From Linepithema humile (taxonomy: Eukaryota > Arthropoda > Insecta > Hymenoptera > Formicidae): a stretch of DNA of 64,000 nucleotides. Shown here piece after piece: positions 1 to 13,025 of the stretch. The notes under the pieces are model-generated. The model had not been told where the DNA came from. It saw only the letters and a program-made list of their open reading frames with translations, and made no database searches. The position numbers and the translations under genes are program-made. Numbering within the stretch: the stretch's first letter is position 1; the number at the start of each line of letters is the position of its first letter. Where the stretch lies: positions 13,659,501-13,723,500 of the forward strand of contig NC_090131.1 in assembly GCF_040581485.1 (NCBI RefSeq). The letters are read 5' to 3'.

Positions 1-274
1 TTAGTTGACTGCGATGATGTGTCTTGTTTTTGTTACCCGAGCAACATAACAACAATTGCATCATCCTTAAGAGAGTCCTCGAACCACGTCATTGTTCTTT
101 GCATATTATTCGTGTTATTAATACATATTAATTAATTGATTAATATATTACAATTAATTTAAATTATTGGTCAATTTCTTATAACTTGCAACTTAATTAC
201 GATTCTATTGTAGACCAGGTATTATAATGAAAAGCTCAATGGCGCGCGCGAAGCGCGCGCTTATAATGTTCTAG
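1..274 (+). mobile_element. Helitron 3' terminus, copy 1 (5' part outside window)
   Basis: These 274 bases recur almost unchanged at 27506-27779. They end with a GC-only hairpin (8-bp stem, 3-nt loop, about 240-260), a 10-nt spacer and CTAG at 271-274 followed by T, which is the standard Helitron 3' end. The rest of this copy lies left of the window. Confidence 0.8.
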
Positions 275-297
275 TATAATAAAAAACAGGTATAACA

Positions 298-1190
298 GTA
301 TGTGTGATTTAACGTAGACTATAGTGATTTATTGCGAAATTAATGGGTTTAGAAGAAAAATGTTCAGATAAAAATTGTATGGTTACAAGTGGGACGTGTG
401 ATATAATGAAATTCATTCAATTGTGTGTATGTGGCGCCATTTTTTAGATATCTTTGATTAGACCATTTTTTAAATGGAACTACCATAATTTTTTTATGTA
501 AGTAGATTTTTTGTAACATTCTGCATAAATAATTATAAGAGTAATATGACCAAAAATTGCATTGTTTACGAGATATTTAATATCTAAATCTGATATATCT
601 TGACATAAAATATAAGATACTTCATAAAATATTTATTTTTCGATAATTTTACCCTAATACTTTTGTGCATAGAATAATGAGACGAATCAATTGGTGTAAA
701 GAAAACACATGATTGCTTTTAACAAAAAATATGCAATTTGCAATGTACTTTTTGTTATAAACAACCATGCGTTTTCTTTGCACCAATTGAATTGTATCAT
801 TATTTTCTGTGCATAAAAGTATTAGGGTAAGATTGTCGAAAAATAAATATTTTACGAGGTATCTTATATTTTATGTCAAAATATATCAAATTTAGATATT
901 AAATATCTAGATATTAAATATCTCATAAACAATGCACTTTTTGGTCATGTTACCCTTATAATTTTTTATGCGGAATGTTATAAGAAATCTACTTATATAA
1001 AAAAATTGGGGTAGTTTCGTTTAAAAAATTGGTTTTATCAAAGATATCTAAAAAATGGCGCCACCTACAATTGAACAGATTTCATTATATCACGTCCCCC
1101 TCGTAACCATACAATTTTTGTCTGGACATTTTTCTTCTAAATCTAATTTTGTAATAAATCACTAGGGGTCACGTTAAATCACATACTTTA
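298..1190. repeat. Long foldback element
   Basis: The two halves are imperfect reverse complements around about 740. Words such as accctaatactttt at 651-664 and aaaagtattagggt near 825 pair, and the outer ends (tgtgatttaacgt and acgttaaatcaca) pair too. No coding capacity is visible. Related sequence recurs in the foldbacks at 2684-3414 and 13026-13893. It is probably a non-autonomous DNA transposon family with very long terminal inverted repeats. Confidence 0.75.
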
Positions 1191-2115
1191 TATAAGGATA
1201 TATGTATAATAATTAAATATATAGGGTAAAGGTGCCTTATGAGATACTTTTTTTTAAAAGCTTGTGATTTATTAACTTTACAACTTTACGTCTTAGTTTT
1301 ATATCAAACTTATGGTAAATACATTCAAGTTTAATCACCTAAAATAATCAATTGATAATAGCCATACTTTGTTGTCTGCGAAATTTTTTATTAAAAGTGC
1401 CGATTTTACTGTTTTAAAAAATGGTTCCTAATATGGGACACAAGGGTTTTCTAATAGTGAGATGGTAAGAAAAGCTTTCTAGAATAAATGTTTTTATCAC
1501 ACAACCGTAGAAACAGTAAATCACAAACTTTAGACTTAATTTACATAATAATTATCACACCAGTTTAAGTTTTTGATGACTGTCATTTCGGAACACATCC
1601 TAAGATGAATCAATCACAATTAGCATATCAAACTTATATGCTTAGGTATTATAAAATAAAAAATAAATTATACTTCTTAATTTTCATTTGTTATCAGAGC
1701 AGCTGCGTGCCTCATATTAGGAAATATAAAATTGTAGAAAGTTTTAGGTTGTACTGATAAAGTATGCAATAAATTGACAAAACAACATAATAAATCACTT
1801 ATAGTGCATGCGTACATTGAAGTAAATTAATATGACAGTGAAGCCTATGACATAAAAGTGTTAAATACATTTCTTAAAATTATTAAAAAAAATTTTTTTT
1901 TACGCGTTTTTCTGTCACCTTCTCGCAGACACCACGCTGCCTTGGGTAGTGAACGACACTAATAAAAAGTTTGACGTTTTTATGTAAGTGATGCGTTAAA
2001 AATATGCAATTATAAATTTGTAGCCGTTTACGTAAAATAACCCGTTATCTCATATTAGGCAATCCGACCATCTCATAATAGGCATCTTTACGCTATGTAT
2101 AATAATTTAAAAAAA
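1191..2115. other. AT-rich stretch, no gene seen
   Basis: About 900 bases with no open frame or recognisable element; only short AT-rich runs. Confidence 0.5.
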
Positions 2116-4437
2116 CTATACAAGAAAATGTTTCTTTGTATATAATATATAAAACATACTTATTCTCTTTGCAGAATATTTTATGTCACATAACATAACT
2201 TCTTCGGGTGGAGTATTAGATATTACTTCATTATATTTTCCTAACGTATTGACTACGGTACTGTCCAAAATTTGAAGCTCAAACGGAACATTTCCATTAT
2301 TGTATTGTGACATTTTTGGGGGTTTAGCCTGAACCCCATCCAAGTACATAATCTACATATACACATATATATAAAATATTTAATTTAATAAAGATTTACA
2401 AATATATGTATTTTTATACATATAATATTCTGAGAACATTAATAAAAGAATACTATATGATACAAAAAATAAAATAAAAAATATATCACATTAAAAACTA
2501 ATAAAAAATTAAAATTAACAATTTGATATATAAATAAAAATTTATACAAAAATTAATACAAATAAAAATTTTAAAAATTTGGCGTTGCTAAATTGCATAT
2601 ATTAACAAATATATTTAATTTAGACATAATGTGTATTATATATAATATATAATTTCAGTATCTTAAAGTTTGTTCTCTTATTATATACAGTGTGTTTTAT
2701 TTTAATTTCCCCAGGTAAATATCTCGAAAAATACAAAAGATATTAAAAAATATTGCAAACAAAAGTTATAGGGTTTGAAAGGGGACATAAGAAGGTACCA
2801 TTGGTTTGATCTCGAAATATGTTATAAAAGTCATATAAAGGTCACCGCCATGTTTTTAAATAGAACTACCATAATTGTTTTATGTAAATAAATTTCTTGT
2901 ATGATTCTGCATAAAAATTTAAAAGAGTAACATGGCCCAAAAATGCATCGTTTACGAGATATTTGATATCCAAGAAGCGAACATATAACATAAAATATAA
3001 GATAGCTCGTAAAATATTTATTTTTCAATAATTTTATGTTAATACTTTTATGCACAGAATAACAAGATAAATCGATTGATACAAAAAAAACGCATGGTTG
3101 TTTATAATAAAAAATGTGTAATTTACAATGTACTTTTAACTCGTAAACGATGACATTTTAGGCCATGTTACTTTTATAAATTTTTATGAAGAATCTTACA
3201 AGAAATATATTTATATAAAACAATTATAGTAATTTCATTTTAAAAAATGACGGTGATCTTCATTTGATCTTGACAACGCAATCCGAAGTCAAACCAACGG
3301 TACCTTTTTAATATATCCCCCTTCGAATCCTACAACTTTTGTTTGAAATATTTTTCAGTATCTTTTGTATTTTTTGAGATATTACCTAAGGAAATTAAAA
3401 TGAAACACTGTATAATAGTTATAAACTAAAAATTTGTGTATTAATATTTATATATTAATACTTTAATAGTAAAATAAAAATGTAGCTTACATAGTTCGTT
3501 CTAATTAATTTTTCCACCAATTTGACATTATCATTCCACGCGACAACTTGTATTCTTTTGCCGGTGCCATTATTAATATAAAATTTAAAAAATCGATACT
3601 GCTGGTTATTTCCAACCGACCGCGATGCTTCGATGCCATCCACGTATCCAACAATTTGACTATAGTGAGTATATTTATTAGAAAATGTTGAACATATATA
3701 TGTATATATGTGTACCCACACAGCATGTATATTTATCATGATGATTCTACGCTTTCGTCGATAGATTTCTTTATTCTTTTTGGACGTCCTCGAGATATTT
3801 CAGATAAGTATTTCATATAAAGACATTATAATAGACATTATATTTTGATGTTGTATAGTAAACGAATTGATACTTTGTGTTATATTATTTTCAGTTAATG
3901 GTTTTCATGCTCTTTATAAGATGTAAAAAAGAAAAAATTGCTTAAGTCAAGGTAATTTAAATGATTTCTCTCACTATGGAAATATAGATAACATTTATAA
4001 AATTGTATCTGGTAAGTCAAATAATTTACTCAGAAATAATTGTGTCAATTAAATATATTAATTAAATGTATCAATTAAATGTATTAATTAATTCATTATT
4101 ATAGAGAAAAAAATTCATTATTATAAAGAAAAAAATTTTTTATTAGAGATCTTATATGATTTTAAAATAGAAATCTTATATTTTATTTGTGATTTTAAAA
4201 GAGAAATTTTATATCTTATTTGTATCTTATTTTATATTTTATATCTCATATGTGTGTGTGTGTGTGTGTGTGTGCACGTGCGTGCGTGTATGTACTTACA
4301 TTGTTTGTTCATACAACTGGAATGCATCTATGTCTTCATTTTTTGTAAATAATGTAACAGGATCTATATCCTTTAACTCATCAATTTGACTTTCGCTTAT
4401 CATCTTTAACTGCAGTTTCTTTTTGATTCCTTGATTT
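2116..4437 (-). CDS. RPA70-like OB-fold protein, three exons, 5' end not found
   Basis: Three minus-strand exons join in phase with consensus splice sites: 4437-4300 (acceptor tttag, donor gtaagt), 3659-3491 (acceptor ctatag, donor gtaagc) and 2352-2116 (acceptor tgtag, ending in TAG). The middle and last exons encode a pattern like the first DNA-binding OB fold of replication protein A large subunit: YRFFKFYINNGTGKRIQVVAW, then NDNVKLVEKLI, a Tyr-rich strand and FELQILDSTVV. That family binds single-stranded DNA. The first exon shown has no obvious start, so upstream exons are probably missing or lost. The 1.1-kb intron between exons two and three holds a foldback element. It may be a host RPA relative or a transposon-borne RPA (some Helitrons carry one). 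The fold assignment is from pattern recognition only. Confidence 0.5.
2684..3414. repeat. Foldback element inside an intron
   Basis: It starts tatacagtgtgttttatttt and ends with its near reverse complement aaaatgaaacactgtata. Internal blocks also pair around about 3060. It lies wholly within the intron of the RPA-like gene. Its internal sequence is related to the foldbacks at 298-1190 and 13026-13893. Confidence 0.8.
4248..4290. repeat. (TG)n microsatellite
   Basis: A run of TG dinucleotides, slightly degenerate at its right end, lying just downstream of the first recognisable exon of the RPA-like gene, within its intron. Confidence 0.9.
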
Positions 4438-4440
4438 CTA

Positions 4441-6017
4441 AATACAATAGTTAAAATATATAAACTGCGTTTAGCATGAGCAGTTCGATTTAATATGAAT
4501 GTGTTTCAGCGAATAAAAATATATTTATAAAAAAATCACTTTTAGCCAAAACAGAAACTTCAGAAAGTATCGTGTGTCTTCCTTGCCACAGCAAAAAAGC
4601 ACGGTAATTCGAGCTTTACAATGTTCCGCGTATGTAACAGCTTTGCACATTGCGTTCTGCTGCGTGCACACAATAATTGGAACGACGATATAAAATATCG
4701 CATTGCATCAAAAATAGTATTCTGAATTAATCATTTCGTTTCATTAAATCGGCGTTGTTCCCCACTATATTTATCACGTTAGATATTGCACGACATATTT
4801 CAGCTTTCGATCGGTTATTGCATTCGTATCCCTCGATTCTTTGAAGAAATAATGTCGGAAAGAAAGATACCGTTCACATTAATAACGCGAAAAATGATTT
4901 CTAATATTTATATTACATCAAGTTGTATATCTTCAAGTAATTTATTTAACATTGAAAGTTGTTAAACAAGAGGTGAAAATATATTGCGAGAACCCCTAAA
5001 TAAATTTATTAGTAGTGCCGTATTACGTCTCTCGCGTTAGCCGTTTCGTTTTCCGACGATTGACGGCCAGTCCGTGGCGCAATATCGGAAAGCGTGTGAC
5101 CTATGTATGAGATGAAAACTTATTCCATTAATACTTTAACAAAGTATATGATTGGTTTGCAGTTGCAGCCAAGGCCATTACTTTGAAGCACTATTGTTAT
5201 TACTTTATTGTATAGCGTGTGATTGAAATGGAACCTATAAAGTCAGTGATTTGCAATAAACGCGGCTTTTCAAGGAAATTCCCGTGCCGGTATGATAACG
5301 CGTGTCCGCATTCCGCGACAGCTTGCCATTGAAACAATCAGTCAACTGGAAATTGAATAACTTTTTCTACATTTTTCTAGAAGCTTTCGAACCATCGGAC
5401 TGTTGCATGTTTAAAAAAAAAAAATCAAGTGAGGATTTGCGAATAGGACTGAAACTTTTGCACAAAAGGACACAAAAGAATGTGTAAATCGTTAATTGAT
5501 TGATGAAGAGAAAAGATTATATTGAAAATTGAGTTTCATTCGTTAAAAAAAATATTTAATATGTTCCCCTCAGTTATTTTGTTCATGTTCAGAGCTGTTA
5601 TCGTGCATCGAGATAAAAATTTCAACATTTCTACCGTAAAAATAAATCATAAAAGTACCCATTATATTTTTGAGAGATGCGATATCTTCGGGATATCCTC
5701 TGAACATTTTTTGAATATGTGTGTTGTGTGGGTACTTTTATAATTTTTTTTTTTTTTCTAATAGCAACATCTCTTTTGTCACTTTTTTAAATAAAGTACT
5801 TTATTCAACTTAATAATTTCCGCGAAAAAAGAACAAGTATTATCTAATTTTCCATTTCTCTTTTAATAAAGACAGAAACGTCTCTCCAAGCTACGGAATT
5901 TTCTGCAATGAAGAATAATAGTTTTTTTTTTGTCGAGGATTCTCCAGGACAAATTTTGTTTGAAAATGATTAATAGAATTTTGGATCGATTATTCTGCCC
6001 CCTTTTCTTTCGCTTTC

Positions 6018-6059
<42 letters not shown>

Positions 6060-7082
6060 CCCTCCCACTCCTTTTTCTCGCTTTCTGCTATTCTCATTCT
6101 TTTTTTATGTCTTTATTCACCCACTTTTTGATTTAAGTATGCTGGATTAATTAAATTAAATTACAGAAGCACTCGTGATTTTATCATACATCAGAGAATA
6201 TAAAATTATATTGCACTAAAAATTGCAAGATTAAAATTAATTTTAAACGACACTTCTGACTAAAAATATCATTTTAAATTTACATAAATTATATGATTTC
6301 AACGAAGAACACAATTTTGCTATATCGAGACTTCACACACAAATAAAAATATAGTTTTTAGAAGGGAAAGTGTAGTGTGTGCATAATACAGGCTCTCAAA
6401 TATAATGTACATCAGTATATATTGATAGAATATATTGATGATTACCTATAAATACGAAGAAAATCACAGCTGCAAATCTCCAAGATATATCAATACGCTC
6501 TGATAAGACGATACGTCAAGCAATATATGTGGCAATAAAACACAAGACCGCAAAAGATGATGCACCTTTGAAATATCTTTCTTCGGCAAATAAATTCGAC
6601 ACGATCTTGATTATTTGCACTTTCTTCTTATCTTTCTTATAAGAACTAATGAAAATCAATAACTTAACATTCAATTTAATACTTTAAATTGTTAATTTTT
6701 AATTCTTCCTTCTTTTGGCCTGTGATAGCTCGCGAGACCTTTATAGCTTTAAAGAAATATAATTGACATTTAAAGAAACAAATAAATTTTGTTATTTAAA
6801 CATTTCTATGGAAATCAATATTCATAGGGAAGAAAATATTCAAATGTTTACGAATATATCGAAATATATCGAATGTTAAAGTTTATTCGCTCGGGATATC
6901 GAAATGTTGAAGTCTCTTTTCCAAGATTGGTTATCTCGCTTGCGCGCTGTGACTTACTTTATTCGCGTCAAACTGTTATATAAATTTTGACAGTTGACAT
7001 AGCGAAAAGCATTACGTTAGAAGAAAAATTAGAAGTATTAGAAGAATTATCAGAGAAGAATTAATTGTGAGAAAGACAAAAG

Positions 7083-7132
<50 letters not shown>

Positions 7133-7974
7133 ACAGTTAGAAAGAGGAAAGGAAGGAAGAAGAAAAGGATATATATAATAGACTTTATGAAGGTATTTGC
7201 TAAAAAAAAAACCGATATTATACGTACGTGTGTGTGTGTTTTTTAATTTCACAATAAACCACTACGTGCCACGTTAAATCACAAATACTGTATATATGTG
7301 TACAAATATATATTAATTTCTTTTAATTTATTTAAAGAATAGATAAAAGAAAAGAAAAAGAGAGTGAAGAAAGAAATAAAAAGAATTAAATAAAGGAGAG
7401 AAAAAGAAGATTAATATAAAGAAGGAGAAAGAGGAGAGTTAAGAAAAATAAAACAAGAAGGAAAGATAAAGTAGAAAGAAAGAAAACGAAGAAAAGAAAG
7501 GTATATATATTTTTCATAATAATTGATATATATGTATTTTCATATATGTATTAATTTCATATATATGTATTGTATACATATGTGTATTGTATCTATATAT
7601 ATGTATATATGTACATATATGTATATGATTTGTTATATGCAATTACGGATGTATATAATAAATCACGCATTGTAATATATTACACATTAGAATATATTCT
7701 TACTGTAAATATATGTATATTAATTTTTTAAATTTATTTCAAGAATAAATAAAAGAAAAAAAAGGAGAAAAGGAAAATAAATATAAAAAAGATATATAAT
7801 AAAGAAGAATAAAGAAGATAGATATAAAAAAGGAGTAAAAGAGAAAAAAACGAAAGAAAAAAGGAAAAGAAGAAGAGAAAGGTATGTATATTATTTAGAC
7901 ATTAAAAAATTTTATTTCAAAAAACAACTTACATTGTATATAATACATACATTATATACAGTAATATATACATA

Positions 7975-8026
<52 letters not shown>
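4441..8026. other. No gene seen; microsatellites and purine-rich repeats
   Basis: No convincing gene. It contains a (TC)n run at about 6015-6060, a (GA)n run at about 7086-7129 and a (TA)n run at about 7975-8030. A GC-richer patch at 5030-5110 could be promoter-like but shows no motif I can name. Purine-rich units near 7320-7510 and 7735-7885 are listed separately. Confidence 0.5.
7060..7890. repeat. Repeated polypurine units
   Basis: Three purine-rich blocks (about 7065-7170, 7330-7500 and 7740-7885) alternate with AT-rich linkers that share wording (taatttattt, then agaataaaagaaaagaaaaag, then aaaggtatatata). They look like a degenerate tandem duplication. No coding signal. Confidence 0.5.
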
Positions 8027-8033
<7 letters not shown>

Positions 8034-9300
8034 AATATTCTTTTACAAACCGAACACTAATTGGTCGACCTATTTTTAATCTGTTTGAAAATTTTTTTAC
8101 GTGTTCTACACATAAAATGTGTGGACACGTGTATGAGAATTTTTTTTTTTTGGAAAATACATGGATTCAAAATTTTGACAATACGTCGATTGCGCTGATC
8201 TTCAAATCGTCATATCTCCGGTTCTATTCATCGTAGAAACTTTTCTTTTTTTTTTATTTTAAAGCTAATGAAATGAGCTTTCTTTTAAAATTATTTGTGA
8301 CTAATGTTTGTTTATAAATTATTGTTGTTATAAACGAATAAAATGTTTAAAGTTGATTTACATAGTAGCCCCCAACAGATACAAAGTTAAAAAAAATAGC
8401 ATCGTATTCCTCGTTTAATTTTCTAAAAAAAACGTATTTTTCAAAAATGGGGACTCTATGGATACTACTTGAAATTAATCCCATTGATTAATCCCATGAG
8501 TCCCCATTTTCGAAAAATACGTTTTTTTTTAGGAAATTAAACGAGGAATACGATGCTATTTTTTTTAACTTTGTATCTGTTGGGGGCGACTATGTAAATC
8601 AACTTTAAACATTTTATTTGTTTATAACAACAATAATTTATAATATAAACAACAAATAATCGAAGCAAATAAGAGCCAAACATGGATGGATTTGCGTATT
8701 AAATAAATTTAAAAATAGTGCACATAGCACAATAATTCTTGGAAATTCTCCTAAGTATTAAAATTAATTGATCTCATTTTTGAGATACCTTTCCCATAAT
8801 AAAACCCCTCTGTACCCCTCTACAGACAGGCGAGAAAAAATATCGAGGTGAATCTAAGTCGGGACTCGATGAGATCAATTAATTTTAATACTTGGGAGAA
8901 TTTCCAAGAATTATTGTGCTATGTGCACTATTTTTAAATTTATTTAATACGCAAGTCCATCCGCGTTTGACTCTTATTTGCCTCGATTATTTGTTGTTTA
9001 TATTTAATATCGAGAGCCTTGAATCTTTATACTTAGAATAATTTATAAACAAACATTAGTCACAAATAATTTTAAAAGAAAGCTCATTTCATTAGCTTTA
9101 AAATAAAAAAACAGAAAAATTTCTGATGAATAAGACGGAGATATGACGATTTGAAGAATTTTGAACCCATGTATTTTCTTAAAAAAAAATCCTCATACAC
9201 GTCCACTCATTTTATGTGTAAAACACGTAAAAAAATTTTCAAACAGATTAAAAATGGGTCGACCAATTAGTGTCCGGTTTGTAAAAGAATGTCCCATATA
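8027..9300. repeat. Nested foldback: two palindromes inside a palindrome
   Basis: Outer arms, about 8031-8340 and 9001-9300, are reverse complements (cactaattggtcgacc pairs with ggtcgaccaattagtg). Between them lie two separate inner palindromes, one centred near 8487 (about 8340-8630) and one near 8820 (about 8640-9005). Loops are short. No reading frame of note. Confidence 0.85.
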
Positions 9301-9309
9301 TGTTATAAT

Positions 9310-9775
9310 ATACAAGGTGTCCCATTTTAATTTACCACTTGAAACACTTTTATTTTTGATTTTGGAAAAAATGCTTCAAACAAAAACTTTATGATTTCGA
9401 GGAGGAAAAGGGATGCCGTTAAACAACCATGTTTTTTGCATCAATTGATTTGTCTCATTATTTTGTGCATAAAATTATTAGGGCAGGATTATTGAAAAAT
9501 ATAATATCAAATATCTATATAAACGATGTAATTTTTGGCTCTATGTTACCCTTGTAACTTTTTATGCAAAATGTTACAAGAAATCTAAAAAAATTTGGGT
9601 TTGTTTAAAACAATGGTCTTATCAAAGAAATCTTGAAAGTAACGCCGTCTACGATTGAATTGACAATGGGATCCCTTTCCTCCTCGAAATCATGAAGTTT
9701 TTGTTTGAAGCACTTTTTTTAATCAAAAATAAAAAAACTTTTGGGAGGTAAATTAAAATATCTCGACGTATATAA
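9310..9775. repeat. Foldback element
   Basis: The left arm (about 9310-9425, with ttcgaggaggaaaagg) pairs with the right arm (about 9660-9770, with cctttcctcctcgaa). The interior is AT-rich. It belongs to the same broad family as the element at 26835-27505 (cccattttaatt start). Confidence 0.7.
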
Positions 9776-9915
9776 TGCGTCGTTTACAATGAGATTTTAA
9801 GACGTAAATCGTAAGAAATTGACTAATCACAGACAAGATTAGAGAAGAATAATCGACTGTATTGGTCAATTTCTTACGTCTTATGTCTTAAGATCTTATT
9901 GTAGACGACGCGTAA
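9776..9915. repeat. Short foldback
   Basis: gcgtcgtttacaatgagat pairs with atcttattgtagacgacgc, and gtaagaaattgac with gtcaatttcttac, giving a compact hairpin with a loop near 9840. Confidence 0.7.
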
Positions 9916-9971
9916 GAGGCACTGAAAAATGTTTCAAACAAAAGTTGTAGGGTTCGAAGGGGAACATACAG

Positions 9972-10594
9972 TGGAAATCACAAGTAAGCAGTTAGTTTGG
10001 ATACACCATTGAAAAACGAATTCTTTTTAAGACATAGAACTAGAGGAAATGAGACAATTTTTAAAAACTATCGATAGTATATTAAAGTTCAACTTTTAAT
10101 CTTTAAAATGCTTTTTTATTTTTTTGCCTACGATGATTTTTCATAGAGTATCGACATTATTTTAAAAAATTTAAAAAAAATGCAGTTTTAGCTTCAAAGT
10201 CGCGTAACTCGGTTTAAAAAAATCGTAGAGAAATTTAAAAAAAGTATTTTGTAGGCAAATGTTGTAGTTTATGAAGCTTTATTTGAATATTTCGAGAAAA
10301 AATTTTTTATTGAGCTACAAAGTGTCAAAGATAAAGACCTATGATTTTTTTGGACCGAATTATGCGACTTTGAAGTTAAACCTGCATTTTTTAAAATTTT
10401 TTAAGATGATGTCAATACTCTATGAAAAATCATGGTAGACAAAAATTTAAAAAAGCATTTTAAAACTTAAAATTTGAACTTTAACATGCTATCGATAGTT
10501 TAAAAAAATTTTCTTATTTCCTTAGTTTTATGTCTTAGAAAGAATTCGTTTTTCAATGGTGTATCCAAACTGACTGCCTACTTATATAATTTCC
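9972..10594. repeat. Foldback element
   Basis: The ends ggaaatcacaagtaagcagt and cctacttatataatttcc pair. Internally ttggatacaccattgaaaaa pairs with tttttcaatggtgtatccaa, and the arms extend to a centre near 10285. Confidence 0.85.
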
Positions 10595-11038
10595 AATAAA
10601 ACCAATAAGCAAATGCGTGTAATATATTAGCAGATTGGCAACAGATTACTGCAAATGTTGCTAGCAGATTGGCTTCCGTTATATTCGCATTAGGTTTATG
10701 ATTTGCTACGAGAGTCTGCTCATAGAATTTGACAGCAGATTGGCGGCAGAAACCGAGCAAGCTTGGGTGATATGACTTGATGTCAGATTAGGTCTATTCG
10801 CGTTGCTTGCACTTTGTACACTATTTGCACTTAAAATAAGATGAATGTATATTTCGGCGTTGAAGAGAGAGAAAGCGAAAATGCTGAGTACAAAAAGTGC
10901 AGCAACGCGAACAGACTTATTGGTAGCAGGAAACCGAGCAAAATCTGCACGCGCAAAATCTGACGGCATATTAGCAGCAGAAATTGAGCAGAATATGTAA
11001 CTTTTTGGTTATTTAAATATTAAAATATGTGTATATAT
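10595..11038. repeat. Dispersed AGCAGATTGGC-type repeats
   Basis: Several copies of a short word (agcagattggc, cagcagattggcgg) occur here. Related words in the opposite sense (gcagattctgct) occur at 17950-18085, on the other side of the hAT element. The function is unknown; they may be the edges of an older element. Confidence 0.45.
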
Positions 11039-11554
11039 GTATACACGGTCCGGTCTATAAGTTCTGAGACTGATTTTGTATTGCCATACTAATGGCGTCA
11101 TTTAATTATTTGCTGTTATCACTGTACGTTATCACTGTAAAAAGCGAATGTTTAGATTTAAAACATCAAAGATAGTTTAAGATAAATGTTTAAATCTTTA
11201 ACATCTTTCATTATTAAATGTTTGTTTTGAGAAAACTGTTTGAATTGAAGAAAACATTTAATTTTAAAACATTATTAAATAAAATTATTATTTAAAACAT
11301 TATTATAAAATTATTATTGTAAAATTTAATTTTTTAATGTTTTAAATCTAAACATTCGCTTTTTACAATGATAACGTACTAACAAAAATACGTTTCACGA
11401 AACAGTAACGTGCTCGAGATTAAATTGCCGCTGACAATTTAAATTATTCGTACACTTAGACAAAGGTATTATCAACATAGTTCAAACGCAAATAATTAAA
11501 TGGCGCCATTAATATGGTCGTATAAAAATCAGTCTCAAAACTTATGGACCAGAC

Positions 11555-11564
<10 letters not shown>
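11039..11564. repeat. Foldback element
   Basis: The left end carries ggtccggtctataagttctga and the right end its near complement (cttatggaccagac). tttaattatttgc pairs with gcaaataattaaa. The centre is near 11300. Confidence 0.85.

Positions 11565-11600
<36 letters not shown>
11565..11600. repeat. (TA)n microsatellite between two foldbacks
   Basis: A pure TA run separating the foldbacks at 11039-11564 and 11600-13025. Confidence 0.9.
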
Positions 11601-11604
<4 letters not shown>

Positions 11605-13025
11605 GGTGGTCCTTAAAAGGGGTCAATGGAATTTTATTGAAGGAGTCACCTAAATTAATTCCATATAAATAAAAATCCTCCTGAAAGTGCAGTTCTGTAG
11701 CTTAACTCTAATTCCTCCCATAAAGAGGTCGAATTTCGTCATTTAAAATACATGTGTTTTTACCATGTTTTTAATATATATTTTTTCGAGGGACTAATTA
11801 CTCGCGAAAAAATTCATAAGTATGTCATATTTGAGGGCATGAATGCTATGTTTAAAAAAATAATAGTCTAATTTTAGGAGGAAACTACATTGAATTACGC
11901 GACCTAGATTTCACTTTTTTCCAAATTTGACACAATATTGTATCGAAAAATGAACATATCCGTTATCTCATGCTTTTTTATTGTACTTTTGTCTAATAGA
12001 ATTATAAAATAGGGCGTTTCAAATGCGTCTTCAATTATTCTGTTTTTCTCATTTTCTTATTTTCGTACAATATCACGATATTTTAGTAATTATAAGGAAA
12101 AAAGGAAAAAAGAATTGCAAATTGAAAATGAAAAAGTATTTAAACTATCGTACGATTTACGATTTCAAGATAAATTTTATTCATTTATTGTCCAATTTTA
12201 AAATTTCAAGATCTGTTAATCTTATATTAATTGCATAAAATATATCGAAAAAAGCATAATATTTGAAATAATTAAAAATGTACAATTGTTTCATAAATTA
12301 TTTTGTTTGTTTCCTTGAATCTTGGAATATTTTTTGGTGTTCACTAATTATCTGTAAAGCAAATTGTTTTTCATCTTTATCTCTCATAAGAATCCTATTA
12401 TTATATATCAATTGTTTTAAAAAAAGGAAAGAAAAATCACAAATCAAATTGCGAAACAAATTATTTTTGATCTTTAGTTTGAAAATTGTAAAATAATTCC
12501 TTTTTTCCTTATAAGGAAAAAAAGGAAAATTTAGTAATTATATATAATATAATTATTAAAATATCGTGATATTGTACGAAAGTAAGAAACTAAGAATCTG
12601 TTTTTCTTATTTTCTTATTTGGGACGCCTTATTTTATAGTTTTATTATACATAAGAAGAATAAAAAAGTACGAGGTAACGAATATATTCATTTTTCGATA
12701 CAATATTGTGTCAAAGAAAAAAAAATAAAGTCTAGGTCGTACAATTCAACGTGGTTTCCAATTTTTTTTAAACATAGCATTTATGCTCTCAAATGTAACA
12801 TACTTATGAATTTTTTCGCGAGTAATTAGTCACTCAAAAAATATATGTTAAAAACGTGATAAAAACGTGCATTTTAAATGGCGAAATTCGATCTCTTTGC
12901 GGAAGGGGTTAGAGTTGAGCTACAAAATTACTCTTTCGGAGAGATTTTTTTTATTTATTTGGAACCGATTTAGAAGGCTCCTTCAATAAGATTCCACCAG
13001 ATCTCTTTTAAAGACCATCCTAATA
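11600..13025. repeat. Foldback element, about 1.4 kb
   Basis: It starts aaggtggtcctt and ends aagaccatcc. gaattttattgaaggag pairs with ctccttcaataagattc, and ctaattactcgcgaaaaaa pairs with ttttttcgcgagtaattag. The centre is near 12310. The small open frames inside are low-complexity and not genes. Confidence 0.85.

Noticed and set aside
3730..3800. Minus-strand run with a GRPKRIKKS stretch
   Set aside because: Ends in a stop before the OB-fold exon and does not fit the splice model; too short to call.
4550..4700. Possible minus-strand exon (CKARITVLFCCGKEDTRYF)
   Set aside because: Open only briefly, no splice pair in phase with the RPA-like exons, no recognisable family.
5302..5743. Two short plus-strand frames
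   Set aside because: AT-rich, no motif, no splice or promoter support.
12023..12829. Three 70-87-aa frames
   Set aside because: Low-complexity Lys/Ile/Phe-rich frames inside the foldback at 11600-13025.
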